Shown here: positions 9,337 to 18,012 of the stretch, piece by piece
Layout: every line of letters begins with the position of its first letter
How positions within the stretch are numbered: the stretch's first letter is position 1
Source: Lysinibacillus sphaericus
Lineage (GTDB): Bacteria > Bacillota > Bacilli > Bacillales_A > Planococcaceae
NCBI RefSeq assembly: GCF_002982115.1
Contig: NZ_CP019980.1
Span: forward strand, 1,496,001 to 1,560,000
DNA: 64,000 nt
Reading direction: 5' to 3'
Notes under the pieces: generated by a model
What the model saw: only the letters and a program-made list of their open reading frames with translations
Told to the model about the DNA's origin: nothing
Database searches by the model: none
Position numbers and translations under genes: made by a program

Positions 9337-9606
9337 ATGAAAAAAACATTTAAGATTACAACACCAGAAGGCTTACATGCTCGACCAACAGCATTATTAG
9401 TAACTGCTGTAACACCATTTGCTTGTGATGTTCAGTTAACTTACAATGACAAGTCTGTCAATTTAAAATCAATTATGGGTGTTATGGCACAAGGAATCGT
9501 AACAGGAAGTATTGTGACGATTTCGGCACAGGGGACAGATGCAGATCAGCTGATGCAAACGGTGACAGAGGTGATCGTAACGAAAGGAATTGGTGAAGAA
9601 TGTTAG
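9337..9606 (+). CDS. ptsH: phosphocarrier protein HPr
   Basis: General PTS phosphocarrier of 89 residues. It takes phosphate from enzyme I on the active-site His in GLHARPT (residue about 15) and carries the regulatory serine in LKSIMGVM (about 46), the target of HPr kinase in Gram-positives. ATG 9337 is preferred because of the ggagggg at 9323-9329. An ATG at 9316 overlaps the end of the SIS gene and has no ribosome site. It overlaps ptsI by 7 bases. Confidence 0.95.
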   Translation: MKKTFKITTPEGLHARPTALLVTAVTPFACDVQLTYNDKSVNLKSIMGVMAQGIVTGSIVTISAQGTDADQLMQTVTEVIVTKGIGEEC

Positions 9607-11312
9607 AGATAAAAGGTATTGCCGTTTCTGAAGGCATTGCCTTTGCTGATGCTTATTGTTTAGTGGAACCAGATTTATCATTTGAAAAAGAGACGATTAC
9701 CGATGTTCAGGCTGAAATAGAACGTTTTAAACAAGCGCTAGCGCAATCGAAAGTGGAATTACAAGAAATCGTAACAAGCGCGCAGGACAAATTTGGTGAA
9801 GAAAAAGCGGCGATATTTGTTGCCCATTTACTCTTATTAGAAGACCCTGAAATGTTAGCTGCTATTGAAGAAAAAATGAAACTAGGCAGTAATGCAGAGT
9901 ATGCACTACATGAAGTTTCAAAAATGTTTATATCGATGTTTGAAGGAATGGACAATGCTTATATGCAGGAGCGAGCAGCGGATATTCGTGATGTAACGAA
10001 GCGATTATTAGCACATTTATTGCATGTGGAATTACCTGATATTCGTCGTTTAGCATCAGATGTCATAATTGTTGCTGAAGATTTAACTCCATCGATGACA
10101 GCACAATTAGATACCAAATATGTCAAAGGTTTTATTACTGATATTGGTGGGAAAACATCGCATTCTGCTATTCTCGCACGTTCTCTAGATATTCCAGCCA
10201 TCGTGGGAACAAAAACGGCTACAAAGGAAATTAAACACGGCACGCCCCTTATTATGGATGGCACAAATGGCAACATACTTATGAATGTAACACCAGAAGT
10301 GACTACTTTTTATATGCAACAGCAACAACTGCAACAGCAACAACGAAGTGAGCTCTCACAATATCGTACGTTGTCGAGCATAAGTGCTGACGGGCACAGT
10401 GTAGAGATTGCTGGGAACATTGGCAAGCTGGAAGATGTAGAGAAGGTACTGCTTGCAGCGGGGGACGGTATCGGGCTATTTCGAACGGAGTTTTTGTATA
10501 TGGAGCGGCAGGAACTCCCGAATGAAGAAGAACAGTTTCAAGCCTATCGTACCGTTCTTGAAAAAATGCAAGGGAAGCCTACAGTTGTTCGTACACTAGA
10601 TATTGGTGGTGATAAGCACCTTCCTTACTTAAAGCTACCATCTGAAATCAATCCGTTTTTAGGCTACCGAGCGATTCGAATTTGCCTAAATCAACAAACC
10701 ATGTTTCGTACACAACTGCGTGCCTTACTAAGAGCAAGTGCCTATGGTAATTTGAAAATTATGTTTCCAATGATTGCAACGTTAGAGGAATGGCGCATAG
10801 CGAAGCAAATGTTAGTAGAAGAAAAAGCTCAATTGCAAGCACAAGGGGTTGTAATAGCCGATGCAATAGAAGTGGGCATAATGGTGGAAATACCTGCAGC
10901 CGCGATGATTGCTGATTTATTTGCACAAGAAGTCGATTTTTTCTCCATAGGGACAAATGATTTAATACAATATATGTTAGCTACAGATCGTATGAATGAA
11001 AAGGTTTCTTATTTATATCAACCATATCATCCGGCTGTACTAAGACTTATTAAACATATTATTGATGCGGCACATCAACACGGGAAATGGGTAGGAATGT
11101 GCGGTGAAATGGCAGCGGATGAAATGGCGATACCAATTTTACTGGCTCTCGGTTTAGATGAATTTTCTATGAATGCTGCTTCTATTCTCAAAGCAAGGGC
11201 ACAGATTGCAAAGCTTTCAAAAGAGCAATTAGGCCAACATATTGAGGCTATTTTAATGTTAGCAACCGCTTCTGATGTTGAAGCATATATAAAACAACAG
11301 CTAATAATGTAA
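9600..11312 (+). CDS. ptsI: PTS enzyme I (phosphoenolpyruvate-protein phosphotransferase)
   Basis: Soluble 570-residue enzyme that transfers phosphate from PEP to HPr. The phosphorylated histidine sits in IGGKTSHSAI (about residue 189). The C-terminal PEP-binding barrel contains FRTEFLYM, RTLDIGGDKHLPYL, FSIGTNDLIQYMLATDR and the active cysteine region VGMCGEMA. A Gln-rich linker (about 238-247) separates the halves. Being embedded in a GlcNAc cluster instead of standing in a free ptsHI operon is unlike B. subtilis. Confidence 0.97.
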   Translation: MLEIKGIAVSEGIAFADAYCLVEPDLSFEKETITDVQAEIERFKQALAQSKVELQEIVTSAQDKFGEEKAAIFVAHLLLLEDPEMLAAIEEKMKLGSNAEYALHEVSKMFISMFEGMDNAYMQERAADIRDVTKRLLAHLLHVELPDIRRLASDVIIVAEDLTPSMTAQLDTKYVKGFITDIGGKTSHSAILARSLDIPAIVGTKTATKEIKHGTPLIMDGTNGNILMNVTPEVTTFYMQQQQLQQQQRSELSQYRTLSSISADGHSVEIAGNIGKLEDVEKVLLAAGDGIGLFRTEFLYMERQELPNEEEQFQAYRTVLEKMQGKPTVVRTLDIGGDKHLPYLKLPSEINPFLGYRAIRICLNQQTMFRTQLRALLRASAYGNLKIMFPMIATLEEWRIAKQMLVEEKAQLQAQGVVIADAIEVGIMVEIPAAAMIADLFAQEVDFFSIGTNDLIQYMLATDRMNEKVSYLYQPYHPAVLRLIKHIIDAAHQHGKWVGMCGEMAADEMAIPILLALGLDEFSMNAASILKARAQIAKLSKEQLGQHIEAILMLATASDVEAYIKQQLIM

Positions 11313-11352
11313 TTATTTAATTCAGAATATTTCGTTAAAAAAGGAGGGTGTC

Positions 11353-12528
11353 ATGGATATTAAATGCGTTCCATCAACGGATTACCTACAAATTCATCGA
11401 CTAAGGGACTATTGCTTTCCAAATAAATATACTGGTGCACGTCGTGACGATTTTCATTATTGGATTGAACATAGTACAACACTGGGAGCTTATGATGGGG
11501 ATAAAGTCGTGGGTCAGCTCTTAATACTGCCACTGAATATGACGATACATGGTGAAAATTATGAAATGGGGGGAATTGGATTTGTGGCAACCTATCCAGA
11601 GTATCGTCAGCAAGGGATTATGAAGAAGTTGATAATAGCTTCGCTGAAGGAAATGCGACAAAACGGGCAAACCATTTCAGTACTGGCACCATTTTCTGTC
11701 TCTTTTTATCGTTACTTTGGCTGGGAACTATTTTTTGATAAGCTTCAATATACCATTTCACAGTCGAAGTTTCCTGACTTCGGTAAACAATACGATGATG
11801 TGAAACGTATGAGCTTTGAATGGCCAGATACAACATTATTTGAAGCAATTCAGCAGTTTCATAATGCACAGGCACACCTGACGAATGGTAGCATGCTTCG
11901 AGACGCTGCTTGGTGGAAACGGATTGCAAGAAGATCGCCGGACAGTCACTTTGCCGCGTGTTTTTTTGCAAGTAGCATAGCTGGCTATATGCGTTATACG
12001 ATTCAAGATGGTATTTTTACTATCCATGATTTTATTGCGCCACATCATCTGGCTGAACAAGCACTATGGCGTTTTGTCTCATCCCATGCTGCAAGTGTAC
12101 ACACGATTGAGGGAATAACAGCAAATGATCGCTATTTTGGCTTTAATTTTCAAGATCCACAAATTGAAAAAAAAGTAACACAAGATGTCATGGTTCGAAT
12201 AGTGGATGCTTTCGCTTTTATGAAACGTTACCCTTGGAATAATTTACAGCACACGTTATACGTGCGTCTTAAGGATCCATTTTGTCCTTGGAATGAACAA
12301 ATATACAGGATAAATAAAGATGGTCATGTTTCGATTAGGGAGGCAAATTCAGTGTCTGAACAGCATATGTTAACATTACCAATCAACTTATTTTCAGCAA
12401 TGATGGTCGGCTATCTTCGTGTTAAAGATGCAGTTGTTTTTAGCCAAAAAGAACTAGAAGAGGAAGAAATACAACATTGGCAGCAGGCGATTCCGTCAAA
12501 TAAGCCTGCATTTTACGAATACTTTTAA
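11353..12528 (+). CDS. Eis-like GNAT N-acetyltransferase
   Basis: A 391-residue protein with the layout of the Eis family (enhanced intracellular survival type): an N-terminal GNAT domain with the acetyl-CoA loop (RQQGIMKKLI, about residues 83-92) and a typical Eis FYRYFGWE segment, a second GNAT-like domain, and a C-terminal sterol-carrier-like domain. Mycobacterial Eis acetylates aminoglycosides and other amines, but Bacillus homologues have no settled substrate. It starts after aaaggaggg, 41 bases after ptsI, and may be co-transcribed. A link to amino-sugar metabolism is suggested only by position. Confidence 0.8.
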   Translation: MDIKCVPSTDYLQIHRLRDYCFPNKYTGARRDDFHYWIEHSTTLGAYDGDKVVGQLLILPLNMTIHGENYEMGGIGFVATYPEYRQQGIMKKLIIASLKEMRQNGQTISVLAPFSVSFYRYFGWELFFDKLQYTISQSKFPDFGKQYDDVKRMSFEWPDTTLFEAIQQFHNAQAHLTNGSMLRDAAWWKRIARRSPDSHFAACFFASSIAGYMRYTIQDGIFTIHDFIAPHHLAEQALWRFVSSHAASVHTIEGITANDRYFGFNFQDPQIEKKVTQDVMVRIVDAFAFMKRYPWNNLQHTLYVRLKDPFCPWNEQIYRINKDGHVSIREANSVSEQHMLTLPINLFSAMMVGYLRVKDAVVFSQKELEEEEIQHWQQAIPSNKPAFYEYF

Positions 12529-12581
12529 CTTGATTTCTGTTGCAGATGAGAAAAGGAAAATAACTAAACGTAATACGAGAG

Positions 12582-12609
12582 GCGTTTAAAGGTAAACGCA
12601 AAAATTTTT
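12582..12609 (+). terminator. weak terminator after the Eis-like gene
   Basis: Stem GCGTTTA / TAAACGC with a four-base loop, followed by AAAAATTTTTG. The stem is short, so this is tentative. Confidence 0.4.
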
Positions 12610-12620
12610 GAAGTTTTTTC

Positions 12621-12737
12621 TGGACTATACCAGTTGCGCAAATGCATTTATTCGCAAGTAATGAGGCGATAGCCCAATTATTTCAGTATGCAACAGAGGT
12701 ATAAAATGGAGAAAAATCTATATTGTGGTATATACCA
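12621..12737 (+). promoter_or_regulatory. PTS operon control region with two NagR-like operators
   Basis: The 300-base gap between the acetyltransferase and IIB contains two 12-base palindromes related to the dre consensus TGGTCTAGACCA: TGGACTATACCA at 12621-12632 and the perfectly self-complementary TGGTATATACCA at 12726-12737 (10/12 matches each). Between them lies a -10-like TATAAA at 12700-12705, with only a weak -35. The second site would fall just downstream of the transcription start. I see nothing else convincing in the gap. Confidence 0.6.
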
Positions 12738-12828
12738 ATAGATGCTATTCTCAGTATAAGTAAGCGATTTCATGAAAGTCGTCACAAGGATATGAAGAAC
12801 GAAAAAGACAAAAAGGAGAGTGCTGACA

Positions 12829-13140
12829 ATGAAAAATATTATGTTAGTGTGTGTAGCGGGAATGAGTACGAGTTTATTAGTTTCCAAAATGCAGAAAGCT
12901 GCGCAGGAACAAAATATTGAGGCTGATATTTTTGCCATAGCTGAAAGTGAGGTAGATAAAGTGTTAACAAATAAAAAGGCGGATGTCCTTTTACTTGGTC
13001 CGCAAGTTCGCTACTTAAAATCGACTTTTGAAGAAAAATTCAAGGAATTAAATTTTCCAATTGATGTTATTAATATGGCTGATTACGGCATGATGAATGG
13101 TGACAATGTATTGAAACAGGCATTGAAACTAATTGGATGA
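12829..13140 (+). CDS. PTS Lac-family (cellobiose/chitobiose type) enzyme IIB
   Basis: Cytosolic 103-residue IIB domain that passes phosphate from IIA to the incoming sugar. The phosphorylated cysteine lies in the N-terminal loop VCVAGMSTSLL (Cys8). The compact Rossmann-like fold and length fit Lac-family IIB. ATG 12829 is 10 bases after AAAAGGAG. The GTG at 12820 overlaps that site and is rejected. It is the first gene of the IIB-IIA-IIC-mupG run. Confidence 0.92.
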   Translation: MKNIMLVCVAGMSTSLLVSKMQKAAQEQNIEADIFAIAESEVDKVLTNKKADVLLLGPQVRYLKSTFEEKFKELNFPIDVINMADYGMMNGDNVLKQALKLIG

Positions 13141-13153
13141 GGAGGCAAGCCCG

Positions 13154-13474
13154 ATGGAAGAAACAGCGATGATGCAGTCCATTATGGGGTTAATCGTCCA
13201 TAGTGGAAATACGAAAAGTGAATGTATGGAAGCGCTTCAGTTAGCAAAAAAGGGGCAAATCAATCAAGCAAAGGACAAAATAAAGCTGGCAAATGAGGCG
13301 TTAATCGAGGCTCATCATGCACAAACAGCATTGTTAACACAGGAAGCAAGGGGAGAGAAAGTTGAAGTATCGATGCTATTAATTCATGCGCAAGATCACT
13401 TAATGAATGCTATAACATTTCGAGATTTAGCGCAAGAAATGATTGAACTGTATGAACAACTCAAAGGGGAGTAG
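13154..13474 (+). CDS. PTS Lac-family enzyme IIA
   Basis: All-helical 106-residue trimeric IIA domain that accepts phosphate from HPr. It has the conserved start IMGLIVHSGNTKS, the active histidine within EAHHAQT (about residue 56) and HAQDHLMNA towards the end. ATG 13154 is preceded by aggaggc at 13140-13146. The alternative TTG at 13133 lies within the end of the IIB gene and lacks a ribosome site. Confidence 0.92.
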   Translation: MEETAMMQSIMGLIVHSGNTKSECMEALQLAKKGQINQAKDKIKLANEALIEAHHAQTALLTQEARGEKVEVSMLLIHAQDHLMNAITFRDLAQEMIELYEQLKGE

Positions 13475-13520
13475 CATCATGTATTTGATGTCACAATAAA
13501 AAGCAAAGGGAGTGTGTGGA

Positions 13521-14849
13521 ATGTTCCGATTTTTAGAAGAAAAATTTGTGCCGGTAGCTGCTAGAGTTGGGAGCCAGCGTCATTTAGTTGCCATTCGTGA
13601 CGGTTTTATTACGATTATGCCATTGACAATTGTAGGTTCGTTGGCTGTACTAATTAATAACTTACCAATTGATTTTTATCAAAATGCACTTGATTCTATT
13701 TGGAAGCATGAAACATGGACACAATTTGGTGGTAACATTTGGAATGCTACATTTAATATTTTGTCGCTGTTACTTGCCTTTACAATTGCTTACAACTTGG
13801 CGAAGGGTTATAACAAGGATGGTCTTTCGGCTGGCGTAATTAGTCTATCTAGTTATTTAACATTTGGAACGTTTGGTGAAGGTGGTTTAACAGGATTAAC
13901 AACAGGTACGGGCGGAATATTTATCGCCATTCTTGTGGCCTTGTTATCTACCGAACTATTTTGTAGATTAGCAGGCAATCGTAAGCTGCTAATTAAAATG
14001 CCTGATGGAGTACCACCAGCTGTTTCGAAATCATTTGCAGCATTGCTGCCAGCCATTATAACGATTGGGATTTTCGCATTTGTGCGTACCATTATTACGG
14101 CAGGTTTTGGTATTCCGGATATTGTGGGGTCGTTTTATTCAACAATTCAGGAGCCATTTATGGGCTTAACAAATACATGGGGAGCGGCATTAATTTTAGC
14201 CTTTATCCCAGCATTCTTATGGACGTTAGGTGTCCATGGTGCTAATATTATCGAGCCATTTATGCAAACGATTAATTCAGCTGCGATTCAGGAAAATGTC
14301 AATGCCATTTCGGCTGGAAATGTTGCACCTTATATCGTTAATAAGCCATTCTTTGATGCGTTTGTCAATATGGGAGGATCGGGTACGACCATTGCACTGA
14401 TTATCGCCATCTTTATTTTTGCAAGAAAGAATAAGCAATATAATACCGTAGGCAAATTATCAGCCGCACCAGGCCTATTCAATATTAATGAGCCATTACT
14501 ATTTGGTCTTCCAATTGTGTTGAATCCTATTTTGTTTATCCCGTTTATTTTAACACCAATGGTTAACGTAACCATTGCATTTTTTGTAACAAAATGGGGT
14601 TGGGTTCCAGCGGCAACGGTTGTAGCACCTTGGACAACACCGCCGATTATTAACGGACTTTTAGTAACGCAATCGTGGACTGGAGCTGTTTTAAGTCTTG
14701 TGCTCATAATCGTGTCAGTTTGTATTTACCTACCATTTATAGCGATGGCTAACCGTATTGCTAGACAAGAACAAAAGCATGAACTAAAGGAAGAAACACA
14801 AGCACTACAGCCTGAAAAAGCAACAGAGATTCCGAAAGTTGAAGTGTAA
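13521..14849 (+). CDS. PTS Lac-family enzyme IIC (sugar permease)
   Basis: Integral membrane transporter of 442 residues with about ten hydrophobic segments. The start FLEEKFVPVAARVGSQRHLVAIRDG is typical of CelB/ChbC proteins, as are WTLGVHG, FNINEPLLFGLPIVLNP and PWTTPP. It forms the channel for a disaccharide or oligosaccharide. Chitobiose, cellobiose and related beta-linked sugars are the usual substrates of the family. ATG 13521 follows AAAGGGAG. With MupG and a GlcNAc-type kinase next door, an amino-sugar disaccharide is the best guess. Confidence 0.92.
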   Translation: MFRFLEEKFVPVAARVGSQRHLVAIRDGFITIMPLTIVGSLAVLINNLPIDFYQNALDSIWKHETWTQFGGNIWNATFNILSLLLAFTIAYNLAKGYNKDGLSAGVISLSSYLTFGTFGEGGLTGLTTGTGGIFIAILVALLSTELFCRLAGNRKLLIKMPDGVPPAVSKSFAALLPAIITIGIFAFVRTIITAGFGIPDIVGSFYSTIQEPFMGLTNTWGAALILAFIPAFLWTLGVHGANIIEPFMQTINSAAIQENVNAISAGNVAPYIVNKPFFDAFVNMGGSGTTIALIIAIFIFARKNKQYNTVGKLSAAPGLFNINEPLLFGLPIVLNPILFIPFILTPMVNVTIAFFVTKWGWVPAATVVAPWTTPPIINGLLVTQSWTGAVLSLVLIIVSVCIYLPFIAMANRIARQEQKHELKEETQALQPEKATEIPKVEV

Positions 14850-14875
14850 TAGCTTAATATTGGAGGTATTGTCAT

Positions 14876-15958
14876 TTGAGAAGGTTAGGAATTTCACTAT
14901 ACCCACAGCATAGCACGCTAGAAGAAATGCAACAGTATGTGCAGCTAGCGCATGATAATGGTTTTGACCGTATATTTACATGTCTTTTGTCTTTAAAGGA
15001 TGACAAAGAGAAACGTAAGTTACAGCAAATCAATTATTTTGCAAAACAGCTAGGCTTTGCTATTTCAGCGGATATTGCACCAGCAGTTTTTGAAGATTTA
15101 GGCTTAACGTATAAAAATATTGCTTATTTTAAAGAACACTACCATCTAGCGACATTGCGCCTAGATATGGGATTTTCAGGTCATGAGGAAGCATTGATGT
15201 CATTAGATAATAGTGAGTTAAACATTGAGCTCAATATTAGTAATGGTACGAAATATGTGGATAATATTTTATCCTATCAACCGAACCGTAATCATATTAT
15301 AGGCTGTCATAACTTTTATCCACGACGCTATACGGGACTATCACGACAACATTTTTTAGCAACATCCAAAAATTTTAAAGCAAACCATATACGAACAGCG
15401 GCGATGATTTCTTCTCAACATGCAGTGTATGGTCCTTGGGAAAAAACAGAGCATGGTTTACCAACATTAGAAGAGCATCGCGATCTACCAATAACTGTGC
15501 AGGCGAAAGATTTATGGCATACAGGCTTAATTGATGATTGTATTATTGGTAATATGTATGCTTCAAAGGAAGAACTTAGCGCATTAGGCCAATTAAATCG
15601 CAATAAGCTAGAGCTAAAGATTGTCCCATCTTCCGAAACAACTATTTTAGAACAAGCGGTGTTATTTAAAGAGCCCCATTTTAATCGGGGTGATGTATCG
15701 GACTATGTTATTCGAAGTACCCAATCGCGCGTGAAATATAAAAATGGTGATTTTCCAGCTCATGATACACACCCATTACAGTTAGGTGATGTAACAATCG
15801 ATAATAATTTAGATGTGCGCTATAAAGGTGAACTACAAGTAGTGTTAAAAGCAATGCCCAATACAGGCTCTACAAATATAGTGGCAAAGGTCGTGGAAGA
15901 AGAACGCTTCTTATTATCTCAAATTCAACCTTGGGCGTCGTTCGGCTTTACAAAATAA
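14876..15958 (+). CDS. DUF871 / MupG-family 6-phospho-glycosidase
   Basis: A 360-residue TIM-barrel protein with the hallmark N-terminus RRLGISLYP and a C-terminal cyclophilin-like DUF871 domain. The characterised member MupG (B. subtilis, S. aureus) splits 6-phospho-MurNAc-GlcNAc into MurNAc-6-P and GlcNAc, and many DUF871 genes sit beside Lac-family PTS genes as here. The start is TTG 14876 behind ggaggt. No murQ is in the window, so whether the substrate here contains MurNAc is undecided; the gene could act on another 6-phospho-disaccharide. Confidence 0.82.
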   Translation: MRRLGISLYPQHSTLEEMQQYVQLAHDNGFDRIFTCLLSLKDDKEKRKLQQINYFAKQLGFAISADIAPAVFEDLGLTYKNIAYFKEHYHLATLRLDMGFSGHEEALMSLDNSELNIELNISNGTKYVDNILSYQPNRNHIIGCHNFYPRRYTGLSRQHFLATSKNFKANHIRTAAMISSQHAVYGPWEKTEHGLPTLEEHRDLPITVQAKDLWHTGLIDDCIIGNMYASKEELSALGQLNRNKLELKIVPSSETTILEQAVLFKEPHFNRGDVSDYVIRSTQSRVKYKNGDFPAHDTHPLQLGDVTIDNNLDVRYKGELQVVLKAMPNTGSTNIVAKVVEEERFLLSQIQPWASFGFTK

Positions 15959-15970
15959 TTGAAACAGGAG

Positions 15971-16010
15971 GGGATTAAGCCGACAGTAGACTGTGCTTAA
16001 TCCTTTTTTA
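15971..16010 (+). terminator. terminator between the mupG-like gene and the kinase
   Basis: Stem GGATTAAGC (15972-15980) / GCTTAATCC (15995-16003) with an inner ACAGT/ACTGT pair and a TTTTTT tail. It would limit, though not necessarily abolish, read-through into the kinase gene. Confidence 0.85.
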
Positions 16011-16030
16011 TATCGAAAGGAGTAAATAGA

Positions 16031-17014
16031 ATGTACGTACTAGCGATAGATGGAGGCGGTACAAAAACCTGTGCCGTTATTTGTGATGAGCATGGCAATT
16101 TGTATGGCAAAGTAGTGACATCACGTAGTAATCCGACTGCGATGGATAGGCAACATTTTGAGTCGACACTGCATGGACTATTGCAGCAACTGCAACAACA
16201 AGCGCCACAAATATTTTCAGCAATACATAGTTGCTTTGTTGGTATGGCTGGAGTGAAGGAACAGCAAGTAGAAGACGTAGTAGAACGAATTATTCGGCAA
16301 TATGTTCATAAGGCTACGACAGTTATCATTGAAAACGATGCCTTAATTGCGCTCTATGCTGGGACGTTAGGACAAGAAGGCATCGTGCAAATTGCTGGGA
16401 CAGGTGCAATTACGATGGGGTTTAACTATCAGGGTACGAGCAATCGTGTCGGTGGTTGGGGATATCTTTTTGATGATGAGGGTAGCGGTTATGATTTAGG
16501 GGTTGAAACGCTAAAGGCCGTTTTTCAAAGCTATGATCAGCGAGCCACACCGACAGCCTTAACGGATGTCGTGTTACAACATTTCACTGTTGACCATGTT
16601 CCACAATTAATAGAGTGTATTTATGGAGTGGCACATCCAAGAACAGTGATTGCTCCACTTAGCAAATATGTCTTTCAAGTGGCAGCAAAAGGAGATACTG
16701 TAGCCAATCACATTATGCGAGAGGCTTGTGTGAAGTATTACAAGGCAATCAAAACTTGCTATGTGAATATGGCATGGAGGCAAGAGCATGTACCGGTAGT
16801 TTTAGCGGGTGGCGTATTTGCAAATAACCCGATGCTCGTGTCACAGCTTGAACAATTAGCGTTAGATGAGCAGATGCCACTGCACTTTATTTTACCTGTT
16901 TTAGAGCCGATTGGAGGAGCTGGTATAGGAGCGTTTAAAATGGCCCGCGTTCCATTGGATAGATCATTTATTGAAGCGTTTCAGGCTAACTATGCAACAT
17001 GGGGTGTTTACTAA
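16031..17014 (+). CDS. BadF/BadG-type N-acetylglucosamine (amino-sugar) kinase
   Basis: A 327-residue cytosolic sugar kinase of the ASKHA superfamily. It has phosphate-1 motif LAIDGGGTKT at residues 3-12, ENDALIALYAG, the phosphate-2 motif IAGTGAI, GGWGYLFDDEGSGYDLG and the adenosine motif VLAGGVFANN. This is the N-acetylglucosamine kinase / MurK-like branch. It would phosphorylate the non-phosphorylated GlcNAc (or MurNAc) half released by the preceding glycosidase. A ribosome site (gaaaggag) lies directly before the ATG. It closes the amino-sugar block. Confidence 0.85.
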   Translation: MYVLAIDGGGTKTCAVICDEHGNLYGKVVTSRSNPTAMDRQHFESTLHGLLQQLQQQAPQIFSAIHSCFVGMAGVKEQQVEDVVERIIRQYVHKATTVIIENDALIALYAGTLGQEGIVQIAGTGAITMGFNYQGTSNRVGGWGYLFDDEGSGYDLGVETLKAVFQSYDQRATPTALTDVVLQHFTVDHVPQLIECIYGVAHPRTVIAPLSKYVFQVAAKGDTVANHIMREACVKYYKAIKTCYVNMAWRQEHVPVVLAGGVFANNPMLVSQLEQLALDEQMPLHFILPVLEPIGGAGIGAFKMARVPLDRSFIEAFQANYATWGVY

Positions 17015-17095
17015 ATCAACGATTTTACGATGCTCTTTAGATGTCTATGCGAATTTTTACTTATACGGTAGCATAATACTTTTGAGAATTTCCAC

Positions 17096-17124
17096 TTGAA
17101 CAATATCATGATAAAATGTAATAT
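17096..17124 (+). promoter_or_regulatory. promoter of tcdA
   Basis: TTGAAC at 17096-17101, a 17-base spacer and TAATAT at 17119-17124, upstream of the tcdA ribosome site. Confidence 0.55.
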
Positions 17125-17192
17125 AGGTTTGATTTTATCTTAGTATATAACTAGGTTTACTAATAAAAATTCGATAGATGGAGAGTGTAAGG

Positions 17193-17954
17193 ATGTTACA
17201 TCAATTTTCTCGTAACGAGCTCGCGATAGGTACTGAAGGACTCGAAAAATTAAAAAATACAACCGTAGCCATTTTAGGTGTAGGTGGCGTGGGCTCATTT
17301 GCTGCCGAGGCATGTGCTAGAAGTGGTATTGGACGCATTATTTTAGTTGATAAGGATAATGTAGATATTACAAATGTTAACCGTCAATTAGTAGCGTATC
17401 TTTCAACAGTAGGAAAATCCAAATCTGGTGTGATGAAAGAGCGAATTGCAGATATTAATCCAGAATGTGAAGTGATTGATATGCATATGTTTTACACAGA
17501 AGAAACGTATGAGCAATTTTTTGCACAAGGAATCGATTATGTTATCGACGCGAGCGATACGGTAATTTATAAAATTCACATTATGAAAGAATGCTTAAAG
17601 CGTAACATTCCTATTATTTCAAGTATGGGCGCCGCCAATAAAATGGACCCTACACGCTTTAAAATTGCTGATATTTCCAAAACACATACAGACCCATTAG
17701 CAAAAGTGATTCGTACAAAATTACGAAAAGATGGTATTCATAAAGGCGTAACCGTTGTATTCTCGGATGAAAGCCCAATTGTTGTACGTCCAGATGTCGT
17801 AGAGCATGTGGGAAAACCAGATGCAGCTATCCGCAAAGCGAAAATGCCACCATCTTCTAACGCGTTTGTACCCTCTGTTGCAGGTTTAATAGCGGCAAGT
17901 TGGGTAGTCAATAAAATTGTGGAAGACGTGAAAATTACCCGCGTGCAAGGATAA
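17193..17954 (+). CDS. tcdA: tRNA threonylcarbamoyladenosine dehydratase (TcdA/YrvM)
   Basis: E1-like enzyme of 253 residues that uses ATP to cyclise t6A37 of ANN-decoding tRNAs to ct6A. It has the N-terminal HQFSRNELAIG, the ATP loop LGVGGVGSFAAE (residues about 30-41), DKDNVDITNVNRQ and SSMGAANKMDP. I prefer ATG 17193, which matches the YrvM-type start MLHQFSRNEL and has ggagag 6 bases upstream. In B. subtilis the gene lies directly after aspS and the 6S RNA. Here the amino-sugar block lies between them. Confidence 0.93.
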   Translation: MLHQFSRNELAIGTEGLEKLKNTTVAILGVGGVGSFAAEACARSGIGRIILVDKDNVDITNVNRQLVAYLSTVGKSKSGVMKERIADINPECEVIDMHMFYTEETYEQFFAQGIDYVIDASDTVIYKIHIMKECLKRNIPIISSMGAANKMDPTRFKIADISKTHTDPLAKVIRTKLRKDGIHKGVTVVFSDESPIVVRPDVVEHVGKPDAAIRKAKMPPSSNAFVPSVAGLIAASWVVNKIVEDVKITRVQG

Positions 17955-18012
17955 ACCCCGTTCAAGCAACATGTAGTTTATCTATAATTTAGCAATTTAA
18001 AAATGCTAATTA

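Noticed and set aside
10312-10350. Gln-codon-rich tract in ptsI as a possible microsatellite
   Set aside because: It encodes a flexible linker between the two halves of enzyme I and keeps frame. It looks like an ordinary linker.
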